From IDS-8 sp964424805 (GTDB taxonomy: Bacteria; Pseudomonadota; Gammaproteobacteria; Steroidobacterales; Woeseiaceae), in assembly GCA_964424805.1 (NCBI GenBank), contig CAYRKH010000001.1, forward strand, positions 62,001-126,000: a stretch of 64,000 bases of DNA. Direction: 5' to 3'. The notes beneath the pieces were generated by a model. The model was given only the letters and a program-made list of their open reading frames with translations. It was not told the DNA's origin and did no database searches. Position 1 is the stretch's first letter; each line of letters begins with the position of its first letter. Made by a program: the position numbers and the translations under genes. Of the stretch, positions 63,731 to 64,000 are shown one piece after another.

Positions 63731-64000
63731 ATGCCATTTGCCATTGCACTCAGCGGCCTGAACGCGGCCTCGGCGGACCTCGGGGTCATCGCCAACAACG
63801 TTGCCAACGTCAACACCACCGGCTTCAAAGGGTCACGCGCCGAGTTCGCGGAGGTCTTCGCAGGATCGAACGGCGTCGGCAGCGGCGTGCAGCTTGCGAA
63901 GGTTGCCCAGCAGTTCGAGCAGGGCAACATCAATTTCACCGAGAACGCGCTCGATCTCGCGATCACCGGCGAAGGATTCTTCGTGCTGAGCGAGAACGGC
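63731..64000 (+). CDS. flgE: Flagellar hook protein FlgE, N-terminal 90 residues (cut by window edge)
   Basis: ATG 63731 opens a frame that is still open at the last base. The sequence MPFAIALSGLNAASADLGVIANNVANVNTTGFKGSRAEF and the GIN/ENALDLAITGEGFFVLSENG block are FlgE's N-terminal rod/hook domain. The start lies 25 bases after the flgD stop, after an AAACGGAGAG ribosome site. The rest lies outside the window. Confidence 0.95.
   Translation, partial: MPFAIALSGLNAASADLGVIANNVANVNTTGFKGSRAEFAEVFAGSNGVGSGVQLAKVAQQFEQGNINFTENALDLAITGEGFFVLSENG

Overview
The window is GC-rich, gene-dense DNA from a Gram-negative bacterium, most likely a gammaproteobacterium related to the xanthomonad/Steroidobacter/Woeseia-type groups. 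The signs are two large TonB-dependent receptors (one of the Xanthomonas/Caulobacter type), a polar-type flagellar cluster with a sigma-54 promoter in front of flgB and a sigma-28 promoter in front of flgM, GTP-type PEP carboxykinase, dusA, and REP doublets (REPINs). The exact lineage cannot be fixed by eye. A run of exactly 100 N at 34074-34173 shows that this is a scaffold with one gap, and that gap sits inside a repeat array.

Region 1 (1-15.4 kb) is aromatic and aromatic-amine catabolism. A plus-strand operon (end of a thiolase, DUF35 partner, SDR, Rieske oxygenase alpha and beta) converges on a long minus-strand operon. The minus operon reads from 10357 down to 3277: DapA-type aldolase, HpaG-like FAH enzyme, HpaR repressor, PaaK-like CoA ligase, then the TTQ amine dehydrogenase set aauB-mauE-mauD-aauA and a cytochrome c. 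Divergent from it, across a perfect 16-bp palindrome, is hpaF-hpaE-ligA-ligB-FAD monooxygenase-DUF2783. Together these look like oxidation of an aromatic amine to an aldehyde/acid, then hydroxylation, extradiol cleavage and processing of a carboxymethyl-hydroxymuconate-type intermediate. dusA (15.5-16.5 kb) is housekeeping.

Region 2 (16.5-34 kb) is the most coherent discovery candidate: a phytate/inositol-phosphate utilisation locus. It holds a lipoprotein metallophosphatase, a PfkB kinase and a GlpT/UhpT-type organophosphate:Pi antiporter (minus), a divergent two-domain beta-propeller phytase lipoprotein (plus), a tightly overlapping minus operon iolR(rpiR)-iolG-Gfo/Idh-iolB-iolC/J-iolD-iolE, and a divergent TonB receptor (plus). 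Two TGAAA-N6-TTTCA boxes lie between iolR and the receptor gene; this is the geometry known for RpiR-type IolR operators.

A repeat array (33993-34505) and a signalling island follow: a methyltransferase, a histidine kinase with a degenerate receiver, a receiver-EAL protein and an adenylate/guanylate cyclase-FHA protein (34.6-39 kb).

Region 3 (39-58.2 kb) is a second catabolic system that I cannot name. It contains the sugar-acid route mannonate dehydratase (ManD) - KDG kinase - KDPG aldolase; Zn-alcohol dehydrogenase, SDRs and a Gfo/Idh enzyme; a nitrilase-type amidase; a phytoene-desaturase-like flavoenzyme; a HisC-like aminotransferase; ALDH; a ThDP enzyme; a DUF819 permease; a TonB receptor; and a MarR regulator. 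A shared palindrome, TAGTTTA-N4-TAAACTA and variants, recurs in front of most of its transcription units, so it looks like one regulon.

Region 4 (58.2-64 kb) holds pckG and the flagellar genes flgN, flgM and flgA (minus) and flgBCDE (plus, flgE cut by the window edge). Three REPINs (1341-1415, 22452-22524, 61950-62021) are scattered through the window; two of them supply the stop codon of the adjoining gene.
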